Positions 44,860 through 56,348 of a DNA stretch of 64,000 nt are shown piece by piece. Both the position numbers and the translations under genes were made by a program. The notes beneath the pieces were generated by a model. That model ran no database searches. It worked only from the letters and a program-made list of their open reading frames with translations, and was not told the origin of the DNA. The stretch covers positions 6,857,322-6,921,321 of the forward strand of contig NC_060062.1 in NCBI RefSeq assembly GCF_020283565.1. Direction: 5' to 3'. The stretch is from Trifolium pratense. Its lineage: Eukaryota; Streptophyta; Magnoliopsida; Fabales; Fabaceae. Numbering within the stretch: position 1 is the stretch's first letter; every line of letters starts with the position of its first letter.

Positions 44860-45156
44860 CTAAACCCTATACCTAAGTTGTCTTCTAATAAAGGAGGATC
44901 TCGGAGGACCACATTTACATGTACGACAAATGCATTTTGGAACATACGGAGGTAGACAATAATAGTATTGACAATTAGCATCCTCTTTGCAGTTTTTCCA
45001 CTCTGTGATACAAAAATAAGAGATGAAATATTTTGTATAAGATAAACAAGAAAATTCAAAGGATACAAAAAATAATTTACCATTATTATCATTTACAACA
45101 AGAAACAAAGAAATAAAGAAGATCATTAAATAAACAAAATTAATAATTTCAGCCAT
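44860..45156 (-). CDS. NCR-c: cationic nodule cysteine-rich peptide
   Basis: Exons 45156-45081 (76 nt) and 45002-44860, with a 78-nt phase-1 intron, give 72 aa. The signal peptide is of the MAEIINFVYLMIFF type. Mature cysteines are spaced C-x5-C-x4-C-x7-C-x1-C-x2-C-x1-C (seven). A strongly basic tail, with SSFIRRQLRYRV at its end, makes the mature peptide cationic; cationic NCRs are the ones known to be antimicrobial in vitro. The intron is a multiple of three and has no in-frame stop, so intron retention would insert 26 residues without breaking the frame. Confidence 0.9.
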   Translation of the reverse strand: MAEIINFVYLMIFFISLFLVVNDNNGKLFFVSFEFSCLSYTKYFISYFCITEWKNCKEDANCQYYYCLPPYVPKCICRTCKCGPPRSSFIRRQLRYRV

Positions 45157-45247
45157 ATTTTTCTCCAAAGCTTGCAACAAATAGCAATTTATAGATCAAT
45201 TTATTATTATGTAAAAATTCTATGCCTTGTTTATTAAATGTGGTATA

Positions 45248-45293
45248 GATAATCAATTTGCCCGTTTAGCTAGCTCAATCGATTAAGGAAACC
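45248..45293 (-). promoter_or_regulatory. Conserved NCR upstream block (NCR-c)
   Basis: 'gataatcaatttgcccgttt' then 'agctagctcaatcgatta', about 92 bp before the ATG. Confidence 0.6.
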
Positions 45294-45639
45294 TTTCATT
45301 ATTTTTAAAAAAAAAATAGTTTCTAGCCTTTTATGATAGATACAGGCAAAAAATGAAAAATAACAAAAATTGAATGAAGAAACAACGTCTAAAAGTGCAA
45401 CAGATGTTATAAAACTCTCAGAGAAAGAACTTTACCACCTATTATAGCCGGTCCTACTTGACTCAAGGATTCGGTCTTTAAAATTGGGCACAAATAACCT
45501 CTTTACCCAAAAAAAATAATAGTATATAGCAATTTGAAAAGTTATATCTGTGGTAGCATTTTTTATTTTATGGTACCATTGTGGAATGAACAAAATTGAT
45601 CATTTTTGTCTTTATTACATTATTATATATAGTGTTTTG

Positions 45640-46042
45640 GGCCAATTCTAACATGGAAGACTTCATCAAGTCTTCCATGGTGCACAAGTTGCTCATATTA
45701 TTATAACGAATACGAATTTTACAAAATCGACCGTTGGATTGAAAATTTATATTGTATAGATCATCCATAATTTATTTTAAAAAAATCGAAAATCGTTTGA
45801 TATGTTATTGAGACCCATCAAAATTAACGGTTTATGAGTTTTTATTGTATACCGTTAATCTTGATTGGTCTCAATAACATATCAAACGATTTTCGATTTT
45901 TTTTTAAAAAATTATGGATGATCTATACGATATAAACTTTCAATCCAACGATCGATTTTGTAAAATTCGTATTCGTTATAATAATATGGGCAACTTGTGC
46001 ACCATGGAAGACTTGATGAAGTCTTACATGTTAGCCAAAGCC
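45640..46042. mobile_element. Fold-back MITE, 403 bp, 9-bp target duplication
   Basis: Flanked by the direct repeat AGTGTTTTG (45631-45639 and 46043-46051). The two halves are near-perfect reverse complements of ~190 bp, from GGCCAATTCTAACATGGAAG inward to a short loop near 45840-45850. Each arm contains its own small palindrome (GAAGACTTCATCAAGTCTTC). A transcript would form one long hairpin. The 9-bp duplication suggests Mutator-like mobilisation. Confidence 0.9.
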
Positions 46043-46051
46043 AGTGTTTTG

Positions 46052-46565
46052 TCTCATGGCATTCTCTTTTAGATAAGAGATGTTTAAGATTGACCACACA
46101 AAACATAAAGCCAGCCATTGTGTTTTTTTTTTTTAACTTAATTTGGCTAGTGGCTAGAAAATCCACCTTAAAAATAAATAAGTTAAGTGTTTAGAGTTCA
46201 AACACCGTTAACCGTTATATAATATTATATTCTATTATATGATTTTTGAAGTATGTAACTAAACACGTACTATACCTAAAAAAATTATCTTTAATCATAA
46301 AGAGTTATCTACTTAAAATGGTTCATAAAATATACGTTAATATTTATGAACTCCTTCCATTTCTTTTTAATGGTCGTTTTGGAATAAGAACATTAAATTA
46401 ACGAAGTATAGTTTTATACATTTTCTTCCTATTATATTCTCATTCTGATCTACGATATTTTGCACTCAATAAATATAACATGCTATGTACCAATAAAAAA
46501 ATTTAATATGTTATTTTTCTCTCGTAACAAACTTTAGTTTTTCAAATTAAAGCTACAGCAGGAAA
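46052..46565. repeat. Truncated duplicate of the NCR-c 3' flank
   Basis: 45550-45631 plus 46065-46115 repeat 44685-44825 ('gaatgaacaaaa', 'tgtctttattacat', 'aacataaagcca'). In this copy the match fades after 'tgaagtatg' (46245) and no NCR exon follows. About 100 bp of other sequence near 46118-46220 interrupts it. The rest is AT-rich. Confidence 0.65.
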
Positions 46566-47074
46566 ATGGCTCTGAAGCAACCAAGTACGGGTCTTTTTTG
46601 TTGGATTGAACAAAGGTCATATTGTTACCAACAAGGAATTGGCTCCAAAACCCTCTAGTCGTAAATGGAAAACTAGCAAGCGTGTGCACTTTGTAAGGAA
46701 CCTCATTTGTGATCATGTTGCTGGCTTTTGCACCTTACGAAAAATGTATCACTGAATTGCTGAAGGTTGGAAAGTGTAGAAACTCAGGAAAATATATGAA
46801 AGTATTTGTGTATTCATTGTGATGATCAATGTACAAGTAAAAGCTCCTATTTATATTATAGGATTGGAGACATAGAAAATAAATACATATAAAGACTAAT
46901 GATCCTAACTTAATTACAATATAAATTACTATAATGAGAGAATCATAACATATCGTAACAGAAAGGATATACAAGAGGGCCCTGAAAATGGCCATGAGAA
47001 AGCTTGGAACCCATAAACGCGCAAAGAAGAAGCGTGAGGAGATGTCCAACGTTCTTCGAAAGATGAGGGCTAGT
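46566..47074 (+). pseudogene. RPL36: Ribosomal protein eL36 (RPL36) pseudogene with solo-LTR insertion
   Basis: From the ATG at 46566 the sequence encodes an eL36 N-terminus ([10 protein letters not shown]), then after a 1-nt frameshift at the T-run near 46590 the core [17 protein letters not shown] region, [18 protein letters not shown], and later [11 protein letters not shown] and VLRKMRAS. A 186-bp LTR-like insertion splits it at 46775-46960, and a few extra bases near 46966-46973 shift the frame again. No introns are visible, though plant eL36 genes normally have them, so a retro-processed origin is likely. It cannot make a full protein. eL36 is a 60S subunit component. Confidence 0.88.
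46775..46960 (-). mobile_element. Solo LTR (186 bp), probably Copia
   Basis: Begins TG and ends CA, and is flanked by the 5-bp direct repeat GAAAG (46770-46774 and 46961-46965). The minus strand contains a TATAAATAGG box and the phrase 'cacaatgaatacacaaatac', typical near the 3' end of plant Copia LTRs. Unequal recombination probably removed the internal region. Confidence 0.82.
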
Positions 47075-47875
47075 AAGTCTTTGTTTATTCATTCTAGGTT
47101 AACAGGATATACCCGTGTTTTCTTAACCTTTAGTTTTTCAAATATATAATATTAATTAGTTTTATTAAAAATATAAGAGTGATTGACAAAATGTATAATT
47201 GATAAATCGTATCCTTAAAATACCAAAACGATGGTTAAATAAAACATTAAATCCGTAATCAAATTACAATTAAAAAACCGGAGGAATACTTTTTATCATA
47301 CACCATTATATGTACTTAAATTATATGCTTAAAAAAAGTGAGAAAAATCTAAAAGTAACAATATTTTTTATATGCAAATAAAATTATAGGCTTCGAAGCA
47401 AATACAACTAACTATTATAATTATTACTATCTTTGACGGTAACATTTTAAACAAAATATTGGAAAGGATGAAAATATTATTAATTAATATAAAAGTAACT
47501 TTAATAGTTATTTTACAATTGTCTCACATGAGGTAATTTAACTACGCACCTTGCGAGTAGATGAGAACGGGAGGTTAAGTCCTTTCAAATCCCTCCCCTA
47601 TTTCTACTTGGTAATTGTTGTTATCCCTGCTTATTATTCCTTATTATCTGACGGATTAATTTCTATTAGATAAGTTCAGAGTTACCATTTCTTATCGTAT
47701 TGCAACTGAAGAAGTTATATATATGGTCAACCGCTGGTAGGGTCACCCTTGTTTGCCTAACTGTAATCATGCAAAATTTAACTATGTGTGATTCTTAATC
47801 CTAACCCGTAACCTCAGGTACTGAATTTAATGATCCCAAATCTTGGTTAGTTGTATTATCTTTATTGTCGAGCAT
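47075..47875. other. Intergenic, 3' flank of NCR-d
   Basis: No gene. 47440-47580 ('ttaaacaaaatattgga', 'caattgtctcacat', 'ttaactacgcaccttg') is related to 28610-28720, just downstream of NCR-a. A shorter related piece lies at 54310-54345, downstream of NCR-e. Confidence 0.5.
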
Positions 47876-48186
47876 TTAGTCTGTTTTCAGGAGATCGGCT
47901 ATTTCCTTCGGATGAAGACATTTACATATTCGAAAATTGCATTTTGGAAGATAAAAAGGGTGACAATGAAAGAATTGACAATCAGCATCCTCTTTGCAAG
48001 TTTTCCAGAATGCTGTGATATAAAAATAAGAAACAAAAATTACTACAAGGGATGAAAATATTTTGTATAAGATAAACAAGAAAATTCAAAAGGATACAAA
48101 TATGATTTACCACTAACATCAGTTACAACAACACACAAAGAAATAAAAAAGATCATTAAATAAGAAAACTTAATAATTTCAGCCAT
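47876..48186 (-). CDS. NCR-d: nodule cysteine-rich secreted peptide
   Basis: Exons 48186-48111 (76 nt) and 48012-47876, with a 98-nt phase-1 intron, give 70 aa. The signal peptide begins MAEIIKFSYLMIFF. The mature part has six cysteines with the clean spacing C-x5-C-x4-C-x7-C-x4-C-x1-C, including CKEDADC and a histidine-containing CHPFYLPKC. The tail is KEIADLLKTD. A TATATAAG box lies at 48296-48289 (minus strand), ~105 bp before the ATG. Gene and ~0.6 kb of upstream DNA are duplicated in NCR-e. Confidence 0.9.
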
Positions 48187-48800
48187 AATTTTTCTCCAAT
48201 GCTTGCAACAGATAGAAATTTATTGATCACTTTATGTTGTAAAAGTTCTATATGCTTTGTTTATTTGTGTTGATAAATAATTGTGGTACTTATATATCTT
48301 AAAAAAAAATAGAATTATAGTAAATATTAAATGTGGCATAGGTAATCAATTTACCCGTTTAGCTAGCTCAAAGGGAAACCTTCCATTATTTTTATTTTTA
48401 AAAAAATAAATTCTAGCCTTTTATGATAGATAGGGGTAAAAAATCAAATAAAAATAATAAAATACAATTAAAATTTGTTGAATTGTGCTTTTTTGAATTA
48501 AAAAGTGATTTTCTAAAAACTTACAAAATACTCATGCATTCGAAAGTGAATTGTATTACATAGTGACCTGTTTATACCCAACTCAAAATATATTAAAATA
48601 CATATTTCGTGACCTGCTTATTATACGCAACTCAAAATATATTAAAATTTAGTAAATGTAGTAGCAGGCTAATTAAAATCACAAAATTAAGATAATTAAA
48701 ATGAAGAAGTAAATGTGATACTACCTCCATTACGCAGGAAAAAAGATTAAGACGCACCATCAACTGTAAGAAGACAACTTTCAACAATCAAATGTACAAA
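48187..48800. repeat. NCR-d upstream region, duplicated at 55109-55795
   Basis: Shared phrases in the same order include 'cttatatatctt', 'gtaaatattaaatgtg', 'ttctagccttttatgataga', 'tgcttttttgaat', 'tccattacgcagg' and 'gcaccatcaactg'. With the genes themselves, the duplicated unit is about 0.9-1 kb. The NCR-e copy has small insertions. Confidence 0.8.
48341..48380 (-). promoter_or_regulatory. Conserved NCR upstream block (NCR-d)
   Basis: 'ggtaatcaatttacccgttt' then 'agctagctcaaaggg', about 155 bp before the ATG. Confidence 0.6.
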
Positions 48801-49008
48801 TTGTGGATATTCAATCAATACATCACAATTAAGATACATGTGCAATAAGGCGCTTTAAAATCACCAACATGCATGAAGATTGTTGGTTCTGTACGTAAAA
48901 GGGAAACATTATAAGTTATGATCTTGAAATTCAGACATTCCAACAAAACAACACTAAAAGACAAATAACACTAACGCAACCACAATCAAAGAAACATAAA
49001 AACAAGGG

Positions 49009-49187
49009 TCTTGCTAATGAGTGTCCCCGGGACACTCTTTAAGTATTTTATTTAAAGAAACTTTTTATTCAAAAAATTAAATACTACAATTTCCAATGCG
49101 TTGACTTTACGGATTCCCATAAAAATTCTATAAAAAACTTACTATTTAAGGTCTTAAAGAGTGCACCAGAGACACTCGTTAGCATTT
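49009..49187. mobile_element. Small MITE with GCTAATGAGTGTC ends
   Basis: Left end 'ttgctaatgagtgtccccgg' and right end 'gagacactcgttagcatt' are inverted repeats of ~33 bp, with 'actctttaag' in each. No coding sequence. Confidence 0.6.
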
Positions 49188-49217
49188 TCCTAAAAACAAT
49201 GCCTAGAAAACAGTCCA

Positions 49218-49350
49218 CACTAGTGCATAAAGTACTTTTTACATCTAGCAAAAAGTGTTATTTACGTCCGGCTTAAGTCAGATGTAAAGGTATTAGATAT
49301 AGTAAGTTAGACACGTTTTACATCTGTTTCTTACGTCCGCTGATGTGAAA
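49218..49350. mobile_element. Possible CACTA-like end fragment
   Basis: Starts CACTAGTGCATAAAG and contains short direct and inverted units ('acatct', 'acgtccg', 'agatgtaaa') like CACTA subterminal repeats. The other end is not in sight, and a LINE fragment follows directly. Confidence 0.35.
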
Positions 49351-49686
49351 CGTAATTTTAATAAAAGTATGCTGGTTGGGGTGAATATCCCTGTCTCCTG
49401 GTTAGGCAAGGCTGCGGCTGCTCTGAGTTGTAAAGTGGGAAATATTCCTTTCCTTTATTTGGGTCTTCCTATTGGGGGTGATCCGAGGCGTCTGATTTTC
49501 TGGGAACCGGTGTTGGCTCGTTTAAAGAACAGATTATCTGGTTGGAAGAGTCGTTTTCTTTCCTTTGGTGGTCGTCTGGTTTTACTTAAGTCTGTCTTAA
49601 CCTCTCTACCTGTCTATGCGCTATCCTTTTTCAAAGCTCCTTCAGGTATCATTTCTTCTATTGAATCTCTTTTAATTAAATTTTTT

Positions 49687-49717
<31 letters not shown>

Positions 49718-50980
49718 TGTGAGGATTTTAAGAAAATTGCTTGGGTAAACTGGAAAACTATTTGTTTGCGTAAAGAGTATGGAGGTTTGGGGGTTAGGCA
49801 GTTGAGGGAGTTTAATTTGGCTCTTTTAGGTAAGTGGTGTTGGAGGTTGTTAGTGGATAGAGAAGGGTTGTGGTATAGAGTGTTGGCGGCTAGGTATGGA
49901 GTAGAGGGAGGGAGATTACGGGATGGAGGGAGGCGTGGATCGTTGTGGTGGCAAGAGATAGCGAGTATTAGGGAGGGTGGTGGTGAGCCGGGCGGTAGGT
50001 GGTTTGGTGACCATGTTGTTAGGAGGGTGGGAGATGGATCCGATACTCTTTTTTGGACAGATCCTTGGTTGGATGAGACTCCTCTTTGTGAGCGTTTTGG
50101 GCGCTTGTTTGCTTTGGCTGAGACCAAATCGCTTACGGTGGTTGAGATGTTCTCTTTAGGGTGGGGGTTGGATGGGGCGGCGTGGGTGTGGAGGAGGCAG
50201 CTGAGGGCATGAGAGGAGGAGTTATTGGGGGAGTGTCAGTCTTTACTCTATGTCATTTCTTTACAGGTACATTCTTCGGATAGGTGGCAGTGGCAGCCAG
50301 ACCCTGATACAGGTTACACTGTCCGGGGCGCTTATTAGCTTTTGACTACTACGGATTCGATTATTGTGGATGATGCAGAGCATCTTATCTGGCATCCTCA
50401 GGTTCCCTTGAAGGTTTCCATTTTTGCGTGGCGATTACTGCGTGACAGGTTACCTACAAAGTCAAACCTTGTCACCCGAGGCATTTTATCTTCTACAGCT
50501 CATCAGTGTGTTTCTGGTTGTGGGGCTGCTGAATCGACCCACCACTTATTCATCTTTTGCAGTACTTTCGGCTCTATTTGGGATTTAGTTCACTCTTGGA
50601 TTGGCATTTCATCGACGGGTTTCACTTCTATCCGGGATCATTTTGTTCAGTTTACTTTATCAGCTGGTGGATCTAGAGCACGTCGGTCTTTTCTGCAGCT
50701 CATTTGGCTTGCTAGTGTTTGGGTTGTGTGGACGGAAAGAAATCATAGATTGTTTCGAGGTTCAGCTAGCACTCCTCATCAGATGTTGGACAAGATCAAG
50801 CTCTTTTCTTATAGGTGGTTGAAGACGACGAGTGTTACTTTAGTCTTAAACTACCATAGTTGGTGGTCTAGTCCTTTGCTATGTTTGGGCCTTATATGAT
50901 TGCTTGTATTTCTTTCTGTGACTATTTGTAAACTTTGGTAGTCTATCTTAGCACATCTTGTGCTGAGAAGATTGTTCTTG

Positions 50981-50981
<1 letters not shown>
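49351..50981 (+). pseudogene. 5'-truncated LINE ORF2 fragment
   Basis: Begins inside the RT domain (NFNKSMLVGVNIP, PFLYLGLPIGGDPRR, LSFGGRLVLLKSVL) and continues through GSLWWQEI, DTLFWTDPWL and VPLKVSIFAWRLLRDRLPT to the zinc-binding tail (CVSGCGAAESTHHLFIFC, VVWTERNHRLF). It is broken by a 29-base G-run at 49689-49717 and by stops near 50212 and 50338. It ends in a TA repeat. More G-rich than, and of a different LINE family from, the 36.5-kb copy. Confidence 0.85.

Positions 50982-51032
<51 letters not shown>
50982..51032. repeat. (TA)n microsatellite at the LINE 3' end
   Basis: About 50 bp of pure TA. The LINE piece at 19862 also ends in a TA repeat, so this may be the 3' tail of this LINE type. 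Confidence 0.85.
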
Positions 51033-51034
<2 letters not shown>

Positions 51035-51165
51035 CATTTTGGCTTGTTCAAGAAAAAAAAGTTTTCACGATCTTCATTTGAATTGTGACTTTACTAACGA
51101 GAAATATAATTTTCATATCAGGCCATTGTTTCTTTCTAAGGATGGTGATACAATGGTATTGCATA

Positions 51166-51742
51166 GGTACCGTTTGGCCCAGCTTATTTTAGACTTTTTA
51201 CTCCAAAAAAGGAGAAGTCGGGCCAAACAATTTTTTTTAAAAGTACTTGATAAAAAAAAGTTGCTTATTTTCATGTGTAAAATACATCAATTGGCAAAGC
51301 TAATATTTTTAACTTTTTTTGAGTAAAATTAGCTTTTCGGTGGTTCACCTCTTCGAATCCCACCAAAAGCAAATGCAAATCATATATTTGTGATATTCAC
51401 GGCCCTCATATGTGCACAGTACACCACTATTTTTACTTTTCTTGATCACAAGTCATGTGCACTATTATTATAATAATGCACTATTATTATAATAATTATT
51501 TTTACTCATATTATTATAATATTATTATTTTGAAAAATGCACAATTTATTAATTTCCACAAGTCATGTGCACTATTATTATAATTTTTTTTTTACTCATA
51601 TTATTATTTTGAAAAATGCACAATTTATTAATTTTCACAGTCACAATAAAAGTATATACTACTATTATTTAAAATAATCAAATAAAATGTAGTACCATGC
51701 ATAGTAGTATTTTTCTTCTTCAAACTACAAAATTATTCATTT

Positions 51743-51785
<43 letters not shown>

Positions 51786-52553
51786 GGATAAAATTAGACC
51801 GATAATGTTATGGCCACGTATTAACATTTTAACATTATAAAAAAATAACATTCTAACAAATATAAATTTTATAAAATATTTAATGAATTTGAAATTTATA
51901 TTGTTAGCTTATTCATATAAAATTTACACAAATTTAAAATTATTTTATATGTTATTGAGACATCTAAAATTAAGAACTTATGCATTTTTATTGAATATTT
52001 TTTATTTTTATGAATATCAATAACGTATCAAATGAATTTTCATTAATAAATATAAGATAATATTTTCATTAATAAATATAGGATAATTACATATGAAATT
52101 ATGAATAAAAGTCGTAAATGGTTAAATGGCAAAACTAATTCTCTTAAAAACAAGATTCATAGTTTTAGGAGATACAACATTGCTATCAAATTTTTTAGAT
52201 TTGTGTAAATTTTTACATAAATGATCTAAATAATATATACTTATAATTAAACGGTAGATTTTATAAAATACTATTCGTTAAAATGTTTGTTTATTATGTT
52301 TTTAAATTATTGCACACAAAATGTTAATATTTGTTAATTATATTTTTAAATTATTTTATTTGTTTATAATAATTTTTAATATTATTATAAATTTCATAAA
52401 ATATTTTAACAAACAAATTTTAAATTATAATTTATTTTAAGTTTTTTAAAAATGAAATCACCAAACAACTTTAACTTTATTTATAAAGCACTTATTTTAA
52501 ACTTTGTTTTAAAGTAGCTTTTAGACCATAAAAAAGTTAGGCCAAACGGTACC
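51166..52553. mobile_element. hAT-like non-autonomous element, ~1.39 kb
   Basis: Starts GGTACCGTTTGGCC and ends GGCCAAACGGTACC. Similar 'GTATTG' sequence flanks both sides (51156-51161 and 52557-52562), a possible imperfect 8-bp duplication. The interior is very AT-rich, with a local duplication of 'cacaagtcatgtgcactatt' (near 51449 and 51558) and a TA repeat at 51746-51782. No transposase. Confidence 0.65.
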
Positions 52554-52675
52554 ATAGTATTGTAGAGAACCAAGAAATTCTCTATAATTGGAGAGATCGT
52601 AGAGTGAAGAAATCATGAGTTAATTAGCGTGCATAAAACTGTTATTGATGATGAAACTTACAATAATTTATTTTG

Positions 52676-53886
<1,211 letters not shown>

Positions 53887-53895
53887 TTTATTTTG

Positions 53896-54791
53896 GGATG
53901 ATGCCAACAATTTTGTTGAAAGCTTAATTTCGATTTGTTGAAAGTAAGTTCAACTTGCATGGTTTACTTGTTTGAATTTTTGTAAATTCATATATGTTGT
54001 TTTCATATTGTTTGGTGAAAGGAAAATCCAAAAGTACGATCAATCAATTGTTTGGTGTTTGATTACATATATCCTCCTTCCATCATAGGCTGAAATATAT
54101 CATATGTATCTTTTTTTTAAAAAAAAATTACAATGAAATAATTTGAATTCATTAAAGGGAATCACATTTTGTAGCTGCCAAGCTACAACTAATCTCTCTT
54201 ACTAGGAGGACATCATAAATGACAAAATGCTTTAAATGCTTTTAATTTTGTAGTCGTCTTTTTATTTACAAAAGAGAAGGAACAGAACAACATCGTTTGA
54301 AATTTAATTAATTTAACTACGCTCCTTGAAGTTATAGTTTTTTTTATTAGCAAATACAGTACTCCAACACCAACCATAAGCATATTATAATATACTCCTT
54401 GGAGTATATTATAACGTTCAACCATAAGCATAAGACATATAAATGGTGAGAAAAAAATATTAAACAACAAAGAAATATAAAAACAACATCGTTTGAAATT
54501 CAAACAAGAACACACTATCGTCCTTCTCCAACACCAACTCCTAACCAAAAATGAAAACCAGAGCGGGGCATTTCAGAATTGAAGCAGAATATATAGAACC
54601 ATCTTTCACCGATAAGCACCCTTGTTCAGCTAAAGGTAAACTTCGTCAACCAAACATACTCCACACAGATCTCAGTAAACTGCAACTCACCAAAGCAACT
54701 GGCTCGGTGGAACCGCTGGAAACCCCTGATATTTGCAAAATATCTACATTTGCAATATTATTGTGTGGCGGCCATAAAAGACTGAAAAACG
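53896..54791. other. Intergenic, 3' flank of NCR-e
   Basis: Includes a perfect 14-bp-arm hairpin at 54385-54414 (TTATAATATACTCC, 2-base loop). An 87-codon plus-strand frame (54551-54814) ends just inside the NCR-e 3' end; its sequence is less AT-biased than its surroundings but no family was recognised. It may be a fragment of an old gene. Confidence 0.4.
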
Positions 54792-55108
54792 TCAGCAGGG
54801 GAAACGAGTATTGATATAGAGAGGATTCTTCGGAGGAAGACATTTACATGTACGAACAACGCATTTTGGAACATAAGGAGGTACACAAGGAAAGAATTGA
54901 CAATTAGCATCCTCTTTGCATTTTTTCCAAAATGCTGTGATATAAAAATAAGAAACAAAAATTACTACAAGGAATCAAAATATTTTGTATAAGATAAACA
55001 AGAAAATTCAAATGGAGACAAATATGATTTACCACTAACATCAGTTACAACAACAAACAAAGAAATAAAAAAGATCATTAAATAAGCAAACTTAATAATT
55101 TCAGCCAT
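54792..55108 (-). CDS. NCR-e: nodule cysteine-rich secreted peptide
   Basis: Exons 55108-55033 (76 nt) and 54934-54792, with a 98-nt phase-1 intron, give 72 aa. The signal peptide begins MAEIIKFAYLMIFF. Six cysteines have the spacing C-x5-C-x4-C-x7-C-x4-C-x1-C (CKEDANC, CVPPYVPKC), and a seventh is the last residue before the stop. It is the closest relative of NCR-d, sharing intron length and upstream DNA, but the C-terminal tails differ completely. A TATATAAG box is at 55216-55209 on the minus strand. The reading frame is intact. Confidence 0.9.
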
Positions 55109-55795
55109 AATTTTTCTCCAAAGCTTGCAACAAATAGAAATTTATTAATCACTTTAAGTTGTAAAAGTTCTATGCTTTGTTTATTTGTGTTGATAAATAA
55201 TTGTGATACTTATATATCTTAAAAAAAAATAGAATTAGAGTAAATATTAAATGTGACATAGGTAACCAATTTGCCCGTTTAGCTAGCTCAATTGATAAGG
55301 GAACCTTCGATTTCTCATTTTTTTTTATAAAATTTCTAGCCTTTTATGATAGATAGGGGCAAAAATTCAAATAAAAATAATAAAACACAATAAATTGTTG
55401 AATTATGCTTTTTTGAATAAAAAAAAAATTCTAAAAACTTGCAAAATACGCATGCATTCAGACGAGTTTCACTACGTTTTTACCACTAACATTTTATCTT
55501 CTAAAAAATATTCAAAAGACACAAATACTAATAAAATACATATTTCTTGACCTGCTTATACGCAACTCAAAATATATTAAAATTTAGTAAATGTAGTAAC
55601 AAGGCTATTAATCATTGGTAGTCTCAAAAGAATCTCTAATTCTTCTAAAATCACAAAATTAAGATAATTAAAATGATGAAGAAAATGTGCAATGCCTCCA
55701 TTACGCAGGCTTTTAGGGAGGCCTGAAAAGAACCAAAGAAGGAAAAAAGATGAAGATGCACCATCAACTGCAAGAAGACAGCTTTCAACAATAAG
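55109..55795. repeat. NCR-e upstream region, duplicate of 48187-48800
   Basis: Same order of shared phrases as the NCR-d upstream region, with insertions such as 'cttttagggaggcctgaaaag' near 55711. Confidence 0.8.
55261..55300 (-). promoter_or_regulatory. Conserved NCR upstream block (NCR-e)
   Basis: 'ggtaaccaatttgcccgttt' then 'agctagctcaattgataagg', about 153 bp before the ATG. Confidence 0.6.
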
Positions 55796-55818
55796 TAATA
55801 CATCAACATGAATATGAG

Positions 55819-56142
55819 TTATAACCTTAATATTTCTTCATATATTCTGTAATTCAGTAGCTTGGTAGCATAAGCAATGCATTTTTGTAACGAAACTCGC
55901 GATAAATCATCCAAAGAAACAATGAACAAAATGGAGAGAAAAAATATGTCATAATAATACACTATTAATAATTTAATATTGTTGGAAAAAATGGAGAGAA
56001 AAAATGCATTTAACTTGGCTTTGAAGGGAGGCCAATGTCCATGCCTCCCTCTAAAACATGAGCTAGACAGAAGAAGCAACAAAGTGAAATTGTGCAGAGA
56101 AAAGAAATGAAATAAGGTGAAAATGATACCCTTGTCTTCCAT
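55819..56142 (-). CDS. Hypothetical small hydrophobic protein, doubtful
   Basis: An ATG-started frame of 107 codons. The N-terminus has a hydrophobic run (NFTLLLLLSSSC) that could act as a signal anchor, followed by GRHGHWPPFKAK. No family recognised. The surroundings show partial repeats ('aaatggagagaaaaaat' twice), and the frame lies between NCR-e upstream DNA and the PPR gene 3' end. It may be chance. Confidence 0.2.
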   Translation of the reverse strand: MEDKGIIFTLFHFFSLHNFTLLLLLSSSCFRGRHGHWPPFKAKLNAFFLSIFSNNIKLLIVYYYDIFFLSILFIVSLDDLSRVSLQKCIAYATKLLNYRIYEEILRL

Positions 56143-56348
56143 TGTTAAACTCTAAGAAATGAATCTTAAGTCATTCACCTAAAATCTAAATAACTTGTGT
56201 AACCTTTAGCATTGATGTGTACTACTTAAAACCACTTAATTTATTTACAACTATACAACTAAAAGAATGACTCTGAGAACCAAAACAAAGATACAAACAA
56301 CAGCATATTCCAAAATCTTTTCTCCCCAATTTTTCATATTCCAATAAC

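Noticed and set aside
46118..46220. Short insertion in the NCR-c flank duplicate considered as a separate transposon
   Set aside because: No inverted ends or target duplication were visible.
49345..50899. RT-like frames as functional genes
   Set aside because: They begin inside the RT domain and are broken by a G-run and stop codons.
54551..54814. 87-codon plus-strand frame overlapping the NCR-e 3' end
   Set aside because: No recognised domain. A vague likeness to a membrane transporter tail was too weak to name, and it overlaps a well-supported gene on the other strand.
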